A stretch of DNA of 36,183 nucleotides. It comes from a virus. Below the pieces are notes generated by a model. It was not told the DNA's origin, searched no databases, and was given only the letters and a program-made list of their open reading frames with translations. Below are positions 24,152-30,406 of this stretch, piece by piece; positions within the stretch are counted from its first letter, which is position 1, and the number at the start of each line of letters is the position of its first letter. The DNA lies in IMG/VR virus record IMGVR_UViG_3300028590_000055, positions 1-36,183 of that record; one strand, written 5' to 3'. The position numbers and the translations under genes are program-made.

Positions 24152-24924
24152 GCCGCGATGACCTCCCGCCAAGCATCGGGCCGCCAGCCCTGACGCGTCG
24201 CCCGCTCAATGATCTCGGCATCGCTCAGCACGAAGCGGCCGCCGCGCAGCCAGTGCGTGCCCTTGGGGTCGATGCGACCGTCGGCGTCGCAGCGCACGAC
24301 CGATCCGAACTTCTGCAAAAACTGTGCGGCCATGCCGGCGCGGCTGATATCGCGGGCATCGGGCAGCGGGCGGGGTCCGGGCTTGCGCCAGAACGATCTC
24401 GGCTGGACCTTGCGAGGCGCGGCGACGGGCGTCGACACGGCGCGGGGTACGAGCTTCGACAGCCGGGAGCCCCGATCCCGCACGATCCCGGCTTGAGCGA
24501 GCCAGCGCTTGGTCGTGCGCTCACCGACCCCGTAGTGCTTCCCGATTTCCTTCGTGGTCCGGGTCGCGGCGATCTCGGTGAAGTCGTCAGGTAGCGGCAT
24601 CAAACGATCGGCGCGGTTGCGCGCGATACCGCGACGCACGACCGCCGAGCATTGACGGCACCGCAGCGACTGACGGAACACCTGCTTCGGACAGTCGAGG
24701 CAGGTTCGCGCCTCGGTCTGTGGGCCGCGCTTGACCTTGGGGCTGGGGTTCGCCCGTTCCGCCGCGATGAAGCCGCGCACCCGCGCCTCGATGCGCGGTG
24801 TCGGCTCGCGTCCAGTGCGCATCCGCGGCACCATCTGCGGATCGTTGACCGACAGCTTTCCGAAACGGCTGGCGGACATCTCGGATGCGACGAGGAAGGC
24901 CTCGATTTCGGCTAGGAGCGTCAT
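24148..24924 (-). CDS. Two-domain regulator-like protein: N-terminal helical domain plus zinc ribbon and HTH
   Basis: This is a 258-residue protein. Residues 1-55 (EIEAFLVASEMSASRFGKLSVNDPQMVPRMRTGREPTPRIEARVRGFI) share a pattern with the 71-residue protein at 26971-27186. A zinc ribbon is formed by CLDCP and CRQCS at about 75-92. An HTH-like segment (TKEIGKHYGVGERTTKRWLAQAGI) follows at about 123-147. The C-terminal part (about 215-258) is of a type seen in phage proteins with WLRGGRFVLSDAEIIERA. It may regulate transcription. All assignments are by eye. Confidence 0.6.
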   Translation of the reverse strand: MTLLAEIEAFLVASEMSASRFGKLSVNDPQMVPRMRTGREPTPRIEARVRGFIAAERANPSPKVKRGPQTEARTCLDCPKQVFRQSLRCRQCSAVVRRGIARNRADRLMPLPDDFTEIAATRTTKEIGKHYGVGERTTKRWLAQAGIVRDRGSRLSKLVPRAVSTPVAAPRKVQPRSFWRKPGPRPLPDARDISRAGMAAQFLQKFGSVVRCDADGRIDPKGTHWLRGGRFVLSDAEIIERATRQGWRPDAWREVIAA

Positions 24925-25529
24925 GCCGCGACTGCCTGGTCGAACTTGCCGACCTCATTGCCCCATGCCGACCAGCCCGGCCGCGTCGTTCGAGCGAACA
25001 TCTCAAGATACGGCCCGGCGACGAGTTGCTCGACGCGCTGCCGCGCGACCTCCGGCTTGCGGCTATGCTCGCGCCTCGGCTCGATGATGGCCTGACGCAC
25101 GCCCTTGCTCAGCCGTCGCGGCGAGCCCCGGGTGAACAGCCAGCACGGTTCGACCTGCTTCCTGGTCCAGTACCCGAAACCCATGCGCGGCTCGGGAATG
25201 TCGTCGGTGAACATGTCAATCTGGTCGGCGCCATGCAGGCGCTGCTTCAGCCAGTAGAAGGCGTCGGTCTTGAACTCGAAGCCCCAGGCGCGCGCCAGCT
25301 CGATCGACTCAGCAAGGTGCGAGCCGACGATCCACATGAACAGCGCGCAGTCCTTCGCTGCCCAGTCCCGCACAGGGAGCGCCGACATCTCGTCGAGCGT
25401 CATCGTGCGGTAGTGATCCTCGGCACAGCGATGCGGGGTCATGTTCTCGCCCGAGAAGGTGCGGAACGCCCATGGCGGGTCGGCATAGATGCAGCCGAAG
25501 CCGCCGTTGGGAACGGTGAGGTCGGTCAT
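24921..25529 (-). CDS. MT-A70 family DNA N6-adenine methyltransferase
   Basis: The 202-residue protein starts at ATG 25529. The catalytic DPPW is at 17-20 (YADPPWAF). Also seen are FMWIVGSHLAESIELARAWGFEFK, YWTRKQVEPCWLFTRG, and a C-terminal PEVARQRVEQLVAGPYLEMFARTTRPGWSAWGNEVGKF, typical of phage and bacterial MT-A70 enzymes. It transfers a methyl group from SAM to adenine in DNA. No partner restriction gene is present, so anti-restriction or regulation is likelier than an R-M system. Confidence 0.92.
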   Translation of the reverse strand: MTDLTVPNGGFGCIYADPPWAFRTFSGENMTPHRCAEDHYRTMTLDEMSALPVRDWAAKDCALFMWIVGSHLAESIELARAWGFEFKTDAFYWLKQRLHGADQIDMFTDDIPEPRMGFGYWTRKQVEPCWLFTRGSPRRLSKGVRQAIIEPRREHSRKPEVARQRVEQLVAGPYLEMFARTTRPGWSAWGNEVGKFDQAVAA

Positions 25530-25882
25530 CGCACCAATTCCCGCGAGTGACGCGACGGGTTCAGCGATGCCACCTTCGGCTTTCCCGCCGACTTGATGCG
25601 CGCGATCGTCGCGGCATCGTCAGCCTCGACCAGTTTGCGGAAGGCGCCAGACTCGTATGACCGCCCGCTGATCGCCTTGAAGGTCAGCCATATCGCGCGG
25701 ACGCCTTCGGGAGCGGTATCGTCGAAGACCTCTGCTACGGTTAGAACGTCGCCCGGCTCGGGGTCGCACGGGTCGGCTTCATGCCAACCGGCAACGACGC
25801 AGATGGCTCGTTCGCCGACCTGCCAGATCGAACCGTCGCGGCGGTCATCGATCGTCGGCTTGCGCTTGAACGGCCAGATCAT
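25526..25882 (-). CDS. Small phage protein of unknown function
   Basis: ATG 25882 (MIWPFKRKPTIDDRRDG) overlaps the stop before it by ATGA; 118 residues. The middle (IWQVGERAICVVAGWHEADPCDPEPGDVLTVAEVF) is beta-rich and resembles small SH3-like phage proteins. The rest (IWLTFKAISGRSYESGAFRKLVEAD) is compatible with a compact barrel. Function unknown. Confidence 0.65.
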   Translation of the reverse strand: MIWPFKRKPTIDDRRDGSIWQVGERAICVVAGWHEADPCDPEPGDVLTVAEVFDDTAPEGVRAIWLTFKAISGRSYESGAFRKLVEADDAATIARIKSAGKPKVASLNPSRHSRELVR

Positions 25883-26370
25883 TGCCCCACCGCCTTCAGC
25901 GCCGGTCGCCGGATTTCTTCGATGCGCGAGAGCCAGGTGCCAAGCGTCCGGTAGCATTTGCGCAATCGGTTCTCGTCCTTGAGCAGCAACTCGTGGTCGG
26001 TGGTCGCGACGCCGCCTGGACTATCAGCCGACTCGGCCTGGGCGGTCTCGTGCGCCAGCGCGATCAGGTCGATGGTCAGCGGGTCCGAGGTGCAGACCGC
26101 ATCGGCTCCGACATTCTTGAGGCCGAATTCGCGGTCGAGCTCGTCGTGCGCGCTGTCGTCATAGGCGAGCAAGTTCCAGATCCGGTCGGCCGAGGGCAGC
26201 GACGTGCCAGCCTTGACGTTGCGGAGGTGGCGCTCGCTGATCCCGAGCCACAGCGCGACCTGGCCGTCGTCATGCTTATCGCACAGGCGGGACAGTGCGC
26301 GGAGCCATTTCGCCCGGAACTGCTGTTCCGTGAGAGGTTGCACACGCGGAACGATGTTGCACTGCGTCAC
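25879..26370 (-). CDS. Putative phage regulator with N-terminal HTH
   Basis: The GTG at 26370 starts a 163-residue protein (two bases after the small membrane gene's stop). Residues about 24-60 (LSRLCDKHDDGQVALWLGISERHLRNVKAGTSLPSADRIWNLLAYDD) form a HTH of the XRE type. The C-terminal half is acidic (VATTDHELLLKDENRLRKCYRTLGTWLSRIEE). The type is common in sphingomonad prophages, as I recall it, with unknown function. A CII- or antitermination-like role would suit its position. Confidence 0.65.
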   Translation of the reverse strand: MTQCNIVPRVQPLTEQQFRAKWLRALSRLCDKHDDGQVALWLGISERHLRNVKAGTSLPSADRIWNLLAYDDSAHDELDREFGLKNVGADAVCTSDPLTIDLIALAHETAQAESADSPGGVATTDHELLLKDENRLRKCYRTLGTWLSRIEEIRRPALKAVGQ

Positions 26371-26372
26371 GC

Positions 26373-26549
26373 CTAGAGACCCCTTCCATGGAACGACCCG
26401 CCCGCATCAGCGCCGAGCCAATCGGCATGCTCATCCGCCGCTGCATCGCGTCGATCGGTGACGGCGATGGCGCGACCGACCAGAATGCCGAGGACGAGAC
26501 TGAACAGCAGACAGCCGGCCGCCATTGCGGCGATGTGCCAGGCGGTCAT
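26373..26549 (-). CDS. 58-residue single-pass membrane protein
   Basis: I translated this directly: MTAWHIAAMAAGCLLFSLVL and onward, ending GSFHGRGL. ATG 26549 overlaps the preceding stop (ATGA). One clear membrane helix covers about residues 5-27 (IAAMAAGCLLFSLVLGILVGRAI), followed by a charged tail (VTDRRDAAADEHADWLG). It may be an exclusion or inhibition protein; no family is known. Confidence 0.6.
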   Translation of the reverse strand: MTAWHIAAMAAGCLLFSLVLGILVGRAIAVTDRRDAAADEHADWLGADAGGSFHGRGL

Positions 26550-26974
26550 GCCGACACCTGTGAAATTGCGACGGGCCCGGACTTCGCGGCTATCACGCCG
26601 TTTCCCGCCATCGCCGCCGCGTTTACGCAGGACGCAGCCTGGGCAGGCCCGGTGCCGTCGCGGTCACCGGTTGGAATGGGCGGGCAGGAATTCTGATGCT
26701 GACCCGGCTCGCCATGGCATTGGCGCAGGAAGCGGTCCCAAGCGCCGGGTTCGGACTCGGTGTCGATCGTGACGGTGGCTTTGGGGGTCTGGCCGGCCCA
26801 CTCGTCGTCGCGGTGACCGCAGATCGGCTGTCCGCACGCGGCACAGCGCTCGTTGGTGATCGCGGTGGCGCGCTGGACCGAGACGTTGAACACGCGGGCG
26901 AGCAGCGCCGGACTGGCGCCTTCCCAGCCGTGGCGGCGTTCGACCATGACGCGGCGGGTGTTGGTGTCGGTCAT
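26546..26974 (-). CDS. Putative DNA-binding protein: HTH plus zinc-binding motif
   Basis: This has 142 residues from ATG 26974. An HTH-like stretch (SPALLARVFNVSVQRATAITNERC) is followed by CAACGQPICGHRDDEW, which has Cys and His spaced for zinc. The C-terminal third (NSCPPIPTGDRDGTGPAQAASCVNAAAMAGN) is low complexity. It is the second gene of the leftward early transcript. A regulator of early transcription is a reasonable guess. Confidence 0.6.
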   Translation of the reverse strand: MTDTNTRRVMVERRHGWEGASPALLARVFNVSVQRATAITNERCAACGQPICGHRDDEWAGQTPKATVTIDTESEPGAWDRFLRQCHGEPGQHQNSCPPIPTGDRDGTGPAQAASCVNAAAMAGNGVIAAKSGPVAISQVSA

Positions 26975-27186
26975 GCGGCGGTGACCTGCACTGGCTCCGG
27001 CACGTAATCCGCCATGAAGTTGCGGACCTTATCGACCGTGCTCAGCTTGAGATCGCGACCGGCCTTCACGTCGCGCACAAAATGCGGGTCGTTCATGGCC
27101 TTGCGACCGAACGTTACCGGCGACATCTGATGCGTCTCGATGAAAGCATCGATCGCATCGGCGAGCGTCTGGGGCGTCGTATCCAT
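26971..27186 (-). CDS. First leftward early gene: small HTH-like protein, Cro-like by position
   Basis: The 71-residue product is AIDAFIETHQMSPVTFGRKA with NDPHFVRDVKAGRDL, then a TVDKVRNFM helix. It shares this pattern with the N-terminus of the 258-residue protein at 24148-24924. The predicted leftward promoter (27195-27223) would start transcription at about 27188, so this ATG (27186) would be nearly leaderless; no ribosome site is seen. Position opposite the repressor suggests a Cro-like antirepressor. That is unproven. Confidence 0.65.
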   Translation of the reverse strand: MDTTPQTLADAIDAFIETHQMSPVTFGRKAMNDPHFVRDVKAGRDLKLSTVDKVRNFMADYVPEPVQVTAA

Positions 27187-27194
27187 GACGGCGC

Positions 27195-27223
27195 AGGATA
27201 TGTAGGGCGCGCCCTACCGTCAA
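27195..27223 (-). promoter_or_regulatory. Leftward early promoter (PL-like), overlapped by an operator
   Basis: On the minus strand, TTGACG (27223-27218) is followed after exactly 17 bp by TATCCT (27200-27195). The spacer holds a full 16-bp operator. It should drive the whole leftward gene cluster when the repressor is absent. Confidence 0.8.
27202..27217. promoter_or_regulatory. Operator 1, GTAGGGCGCGCCCTAC
   Basis: This is a perfect 16-bp palindrome lying between the -35 and -10 boxes of the leftward promoter. The same sequence occurs at 28780-28795. Confidence 0.85.
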
Positions 27224-27232
27224 GCGAAATTA

Positions 27233-27248
27233 GTAGGGCAAACCCTAT
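27233..27248. promoter_or_regulatory. Operator 2, GTAGGGCAAACCCTAT
   Basis: This is an imperfect copy of the 16-bp operator, centred 31 bp (about three helical turns) from operator 1 and 20 bp before the repressor GTG. A TATCCT at 27246-27251 could be part of the repressor's own promoter, so this site may set autoregulation. Confidence 0.7.
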
Positions 27249-27267
27249 CCTATCAGAGGACGGGCGT

Positions 27268-28020
27268 GTGTGGGACACGGCCCACATGGCCGAAGCCGAA
27301 CGCTCGCAACTGCAGAACCTGCTCGCGGACCTCGTCGCGAAGTCGGACCGAACGCGCGATTACTTCGACGCGCGATTGCGCGAGCGCCTAGAAACGACCG
27401 GCAAGCCGCTATGGGATATCGAACGCGGCAAGGTGAAGCGACCAAGCCCGCGGGTTCTTCGCGCTATCGAAGAAGTGCTGGGCTTGGAGCCGGAACGCCT
27501 CGTTGATCTGGTTCATCCTCGTGAAGATCCGCCCGTTGCCAAATCGGCTCGTCCGGTCGCCGGTGCGCGCTCCGATCACCCGCCGGTCCGAACGGCCGAT
27601 GGTGGCGAAACTGCCTCAGTGATGCGCATGGACCTTTCCTATGCGATGGGGCCCGGCACCAACATCGACGACGACTATATCGAAGGCGAGCCGGTCGAGC
27701 TGGATATCGGCTTCCTGCGCCGGCTAACGCCGTCCGCCCCTTCGATGCTGCGCTTGGTCAGCGGCATCGGCGATTCGATGCAGCCTACCATCCACGATAG
27801 CGAGGATCTCGTCCTCGACCTGGGCCAACGCGTTGTTAATCTGCAGGATCGGATCTGGGCAATCTCCCTACTCGGCGCTGGCGCGGTAAAGCGCCTGCGC
27901 ACTGTCGCCAAGGATCGCGTGCTCGTGATCAGCGACAATCCGGACGTTCCTGATACAGAATATAGCACCGAGGATATAGCGATCGTCGGGCGGATCGTGG
28001 GGTCGATCAAGAGGCATTGA
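27268..28020 (+). CDS. S24-type phage repressor (CI/LexA-like)
   Basis: The GTG at 27268 is favoured because AGAGGA lies 7 bases upstream; an ATG at 27286 is possible. About 250 residues. The N-terminal half (about 15-82) is helical, of XRE type (AKSDRTRDYFDARLRERLETTGKPLWDIERGKVKRPSPRVLRAIEEVLGL). The C-terminal S24 domain holds Ser170 in GDSMQPT and Lys208 in AVKRL as the catalytic dyad. The usual Ala-Gly cleavage site is not plain (DLSYAMGPG has Ala-Met-Gly). It probably binds the four nearby operators. SOS control is uncertain. Confidence 0.88.
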   Translation: MWDTAHMAEAERSQLQNLLADLVAKSDRTRDYFDARLRERLETTGKPLWDIERGKVKRPSPRVLRAIEEVLGLEPERLVDLVHPREDPPVAKSARPVAGARSDHPPVRTADGGETASVMRMDLSYAMGPGTNIDDDYIEGEPVELDIGFLRRLTPSAPSMLRLVSGIGDSMQPTIHDSEDLVLDLGQRVVNLQDRIWAISLLGAGAVKRLRTVAKDRVLVISDNPDVPDTEYSTEDIAIVGRIVGSIKRH

Positions 28021-28037
28021 GCGCTGAGGGGGAAGTG

Positions 28038-28364
28038 ATGGGGGAAGGTTACGAAACGTCCGAGGCGCCGCGGGGGCGGCTATCGGACACGCAGCGCATG
28101 CTGATCGAGCAGCGCATCACGAACGACAAGCCGAGCACCGGGGCGGCGTACATTCTCTGCATCTTCTTCGGCGTGCTCGGCGTGCACCGCTTCTATCTAG
28201 GTCGCATCGGAACCGGCATCGTGATGCTCATCTTCACGCTGACGTTCTTCGGCCTGATCATCTCTGGGATATGGGCCTTCATCGACCTGTTTCTGATTCC
28301 GTCGATGATTCGCGAGCGGGTCGATACGCTGCGGCACCGGCTGACGCTTGAGGCGATTGCCTAA
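28038..28364 (+). CDS. TM2-domain membrane protein
   Basis: ATG 28038 has GAGGGGG upstream and follows the repressor by 17 bases; a TTG at 28017 is rejected. The 108 residues contain the TM2 motif: first helix at about 36-48 (TGAAYILCIFFGVLG), then VHRFYLGRIGTGI, and a second helix region at about 61-88. The N-terminus is charged and soluble. It is probably co-transcribed with the repressor, hence expressed in the lysogen. A superinfection-exclusion role is inferred from this context. Confidence 0.85.
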   Translation: MGEGYETSEAPRGRLSDTQRMLIEQRITNDKPSTGAAYILCIFFGVLGVHRFYLGRIGTGIVMLIFTLTFFGLIISGIWAFIDLFLIPSMIRERVDTLRHRLTLEAIA

Positions 28365-28370
28365 CCGGGC

Positions 28371-28778
28371 ATGCCCCTCCCCACCCAATCCCTCGCCGTC
28401 GTCGGCACCCAGTTCGATAACAAGAAGGGTCCGACGCGCCGTTTCGAGATCGAGCTGTGCCGACCCGGCGAGCCGATCGAGCTGCGGCCGGAGCCGAAGA
28501 ATCCTGCGGACGAGCATGCCGTCGCGGTCTATTCCATACGCGGCCTCCAGATCGGCTACATCAAGGCCGAGCGCGCGGCATGGATCGGGGGCATGATCCG
28601 TCAGGGCCGTGAGATGGCGGCGATCTTCCAGGAAAGCACGAGCTGGGGCGCCGTCGTGCGAGTCGCGTTCGATGGTGAGGTACCGACGCTTCCGACCAAG
28701 CGTGACAGCGGCGATAGCGTCGTTGGCGCCGATGATTCGGATATAGGATTCTGGCCAGACGAAGAGTGGCCCGAGTAA
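28371..28778 (+). CDS. HIRAN-domain protein
   Basis: The product has 135 residues. The HIRAN fold is seen as VVGTQFDNKKGPTRRFEIELCRPGEPIELRPEPKNPADEHAVAVYS, then GLQIGYIKAERAAWIGGMI. HIRAN domains bind DNA ends or stalled forks; here there is no helicase attached. It is acidic at the C-terminus. It lies six bases after the TM2 stop, just before the second operator pair, so it belongs to the repressor transcript. Its role in the phage is unknown; DNA recognition linked to immunity is possible. Confidence 0.85.
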   Translation: MPLPTQSLAVVGTQFDNKKGPTRRFEIELCRPGEPIELRPEPKNPADEHAVAVYSIRGLQIGYIKAERAAWIGGMIRQGREMAAIFQESTSWGAVVRVAFDGEVPTLPTKRDSGDSVVGADDSDIGFWPDEEWPE

Positions 28779-28779
28779 C

Positions 28780-28795
28780 GTAGGGCGCGCCCTAC
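28780..28795. promoter_or_regulatory. Operator 3, GTAGGGCGCGCCCTAC
   Basis: This is identical to operator 1. It starts two bases after the HIRAN stop, 10 bp upstream of the rightward promoter -35 box. Confidence 0.85.
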
Positions 28796-28804
28796 ATTTT
28801 CTTG

Positions 28805-28833
28805 TTGACATAGTAGGGTGCGCCCTACATAAA
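28805..28833 (+). promoter_or_regulatory. Rightward early promoter (PR-like), overlapped by an operator
   Basis: TTGACA (28805-28810) and CATAAA (28828-28833) are 17 bp apart, and an operator fills the spacer. Transcription should start at about 28840, giving a 32-base leader before ATG 28872. It should drive the recombination genes and perhaps the integrase. Confidence 0.8.
28813..28828. promoter_or_regulatory. Operator 4, GTAGGGTGCGCCCTAC
   Basis: One change from the perfect palindrome. It sits between the -35 and -10 boxes of the rightward promoter, centred 33 bp from operator 3. Confidence 0.85.
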
Positions 28834-28871
28834 GAGCCCATCGCCGCACCCCGCGGCATGGGAGCAACCGG

Positions 28872-29531
28872 ATGGCCAAGAAGCCGACCAAGGCGAAAGC
28901 CGAGACCGCAGCGCCGGTCGTCATCACGTCGATCAAGGGGTTCGACCAGGACCTGAAATGCCGCGGCTACCAGTTCGAAGTCGGCAAGACCTACGAGCAC
29001 ACCGGCAAGGTCGAGCAGTGCGCCAGCGGCTTCCACGCCTGCCCGATCGAGCATCACCCGCTTTCGGTCTTCGAGTTCTATGCCCCCGCCGGGAATCGTT
29101 TCTTCGAGGTGCGACAAGGCGGCAAGACCAGCAACGGCGGAACCAAGCTGGCATCGGCGACGATCACGATCGATTTCGAGCTGACGATCGGCGATTTGGT
29201 CAAGCGGGCCTGGGACTATGTCTGGTCGCGAGCCACGAAGAGCGTTGATGCGCATGTCACGGTTGAAGGTCACGCGGCGAGCGCGACGGGAGACCTGGGC
29301 GCGGCGAGCGCGACGGGATACCAGGGCGCGGCGAGCGCGACGGGAGACCTGGGCGCGGCGATATCCTCATACGAAGGCCGAGTCATGGGCGCCGAGGGCA
29401 ATGCCCTGTTCGGCATCGAGCGTGACGACAACCTCGACATTCTTTCCGTAGCCGCCGGCATTGTCGGCCGAGACGGCATCAGGCCCAACGTCTGGTACAA
29501 GGTCGTCGGCGGCAAGCTGGTGGAGGCCTGA
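28872..29531 (+). CDS. DUF7666-type protein with AASATGxxG repeats
   Basis: The 219-residue product starts at ATG 28872 with GGGAG seven bases upstream. The N-terminal region (SIKGFDQDLKCRGYQFEVGKTYEHTG, CASGFHACPIEHHPLSVFEFY) matches the DUF7666 pattern, as I recall it. Three 9-residue repeats (AASATGDLG, AASATGYQG, AASATGDLG) at about 135-161 form a pentapeptide-like spiral, ahead of a VMGAEGNALFGIERDDNLDIL region. It is the first gene after the rightward promoter. Function is unknown; the repeat part resembles adhesin or DNA-mimic structures, but that is speculative. Confidence 0.75.
   Translation: MAKKPTKAKAETAAPVVITSIKGFDQDLKCRGYQFEVGKTYEHTGKVEQCASGFHACPIEHHPLSVFEFYAPAGNRFFEVRQGGKTSNGGTKLASATITIDFELTIGDLVKRAWDYVWSRATKSVDAHVTVEGHAASATGDLGAASATGYQGAASATGDLGAAISSYEGRVMGAEGNALFGIERDDNLDILSVAAGIVGRDGIRPNVWYKVVGGKLVEA
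29274..29354 (+). repeat. Three in-frame 27-bp tandem repeats
   Basis: Units 29274-29300, 29301-29327 and 29328-29354 differ only in the last codons of unit 2 (TACCAG in place of GACCTG). Units 1 and 3 are identical, which suggests recent expansion or conversion. Each codes for nine residues, so unit number can change without frameshift. Confidence 0.9.
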
Positions 29532-29533
29532 CC

Positions 29534-29851
29534 ATGGCCCGGCCTTGGCATCACAGCCGTGACGCGCAGGCGCTGCTCGCCGACTGCGTCGCGAACCCGC
29601 CCCGTTATCTGACCCGCCGTTTGGCCTCGCACGAGCGCTGGACCCGCGATGACGAGACGGTCAGCAGCTACGACTGCAACGACGATCGCGTCGATGCGCT
29701 GATCCGACTGTCGGACAAGGCGTGCGAGGCTGCGATGCGCGCCTGTGGCGAAGACCGCGACGCGCTGCGCAAGCTGATCCACTCGTGGCCCCATGTCGAC
29801 CATGTGATTCAAAAGGCGATCGATAGCGCCGCAGCGAAGGTCGCCGCCTGA
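29534..29851 (+). CDS. Small helical phage protein, function unknown
   Basis: This 105-residue protein starts at ATG 29534, two bases after the DUF7666 stop. Its sequence (DAQALLADCVANPPRYLTRRLASHERWTRDDETVSSYDCNDDRVDALIRLSDKACEAA) is helical, with Cys residues but no zinc motif. It is followed by TGATG coupling to the next gene. No function is assigned. Confidence 0.6.
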   Translation: MARPWHHSRDAQALLADCVANPPRYLTRRLASHERWTRDDETVSSYDCNDDRVDALIRLSDKACEAAMRACGEDRDALRKLIHSWPHVDHVIQKAIDSAAAKVAA

Positions 29852-29973
29852 TGCGCCTCTTCGCCCTCCGCACCCGCTGGACCGCCGCATCTGTGCCGCT
29901 GACCCGCGAAGAAATCGAATGCGCCATCTTCGGCATGCTTGTCGCGGTCGCGATGACGGGAGCGCTGTTGTGA
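29851..29973 (+). CDS. 40-residue membrane peptide
   Basis: The product starts MRLFALRTRWTAASVPLTRE and ends with one hydrophobic helix (CAIFGMLVAVAMTGALL). ATG 29851 is in a TGATG overlap, and its stop overlaps the next GTG. A C-terminal tail anchor is predicted. Function unknown. Confidence 0.55.
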   Translation: MRLFALRTRWTAASVPLTREEIECAIFGMLVAVAMTGALL

Positions 29974-30230
29974 CGCATCGGCATCCCGCAGGCGCGGCAA
30001 CCGTCGAGGTGAAATGCCAGCGCTGCAAGCGCCCGTTCACTGCGCGCGTCGCTGACCGCCAACGCGGTTGGGGCAAGTTCTGCTCCAAGTCCTGCAAGGC
30101 GATCAAGCAGACGCAGCGCACCGGCTACGCGGGTCCTCGCGCCCATGACGACCGTGGCCGCCATCGGGACGATTGGGATCGCTACGCTGACACCGTCCAC
30201 CCGTTCAGTTCGGAGGCATTCGAGCAATGA
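29970..30230 (+). CDS. Treble-clef zinc finger protein
   Basis: GTG 29970 (GTGA overlap) gives 86 residues. CQRCKRPFTARVADRQRGWGKFCSKSCKA holds the four cysteines of a treble-clef zinc knuckle. The charged tail (RAHDDRGRHRDDWDRYADTVHPF) is disordered. It is of a common small phage type, presumably nucleic-acid binding, in the recombination operon. Confidence 0.7.
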   Translation: MTHRHPAGAATVEVKCQRCKRPFTARVADRQRGWGKFCSKSCKAIKQTQRTGYAGPRAHDDRGRHRDDWDRYADTVHPFSSEAFEQ

Positions 30231-30406
30231 CCCGCGCCCGCCAGTTCGCCAACTGCCTTGATGCGGTTGCGCCGTCCTTCCCGGCACGGATCAACGCCGC
30301 GACCGAGCGCATGATCGCGACCCAGATGACGGCGTACCCCGCCGACTGGTCCGACGCGGACAAGCGCGAGATGGCTGAGCGGCATCTGTTTGGGGTGCGG
30401 TCGTGA
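30227..30406 (+). CDS. 59-residue protein before the exonuclease gene
   Basis: The product reads MTRARQFANCLDAVAPSFPA onward, ending HLFGVRS. ATG 30227 overlaps the previous stop (ATGA), and its stop overlaps the exonuclease GTG. It is helical, with no motif. Its place suggests a recombination accessory. Confidence 0.55.
   Translation: MTRARQFANCLDAVAPSFPARINAATERMIATQMTAYPADWSDADKREMAERHLFGVRS

Noticed and set aside
24921-25529. Restriction-modification system
   Set aside because: The MT-A70 gene has no neighbouring endonuclease with a matching layout; the VRR-NUC gene belongs to the helicase group 1.8 kb away.
26388-26696. 102-codon plus-strand frame
   Set aside because: It is antisense to the 58-residue membrane protein and the HTH/zinc gene, both of which fit the ATGA-coupled minus-strand series.
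28197-29273. 358-codon open frame on the minus strand
   Set aside because: It is antisense to TM2, HIRAN and DUF7666 genes and would cross both rightward operators and the promoter.
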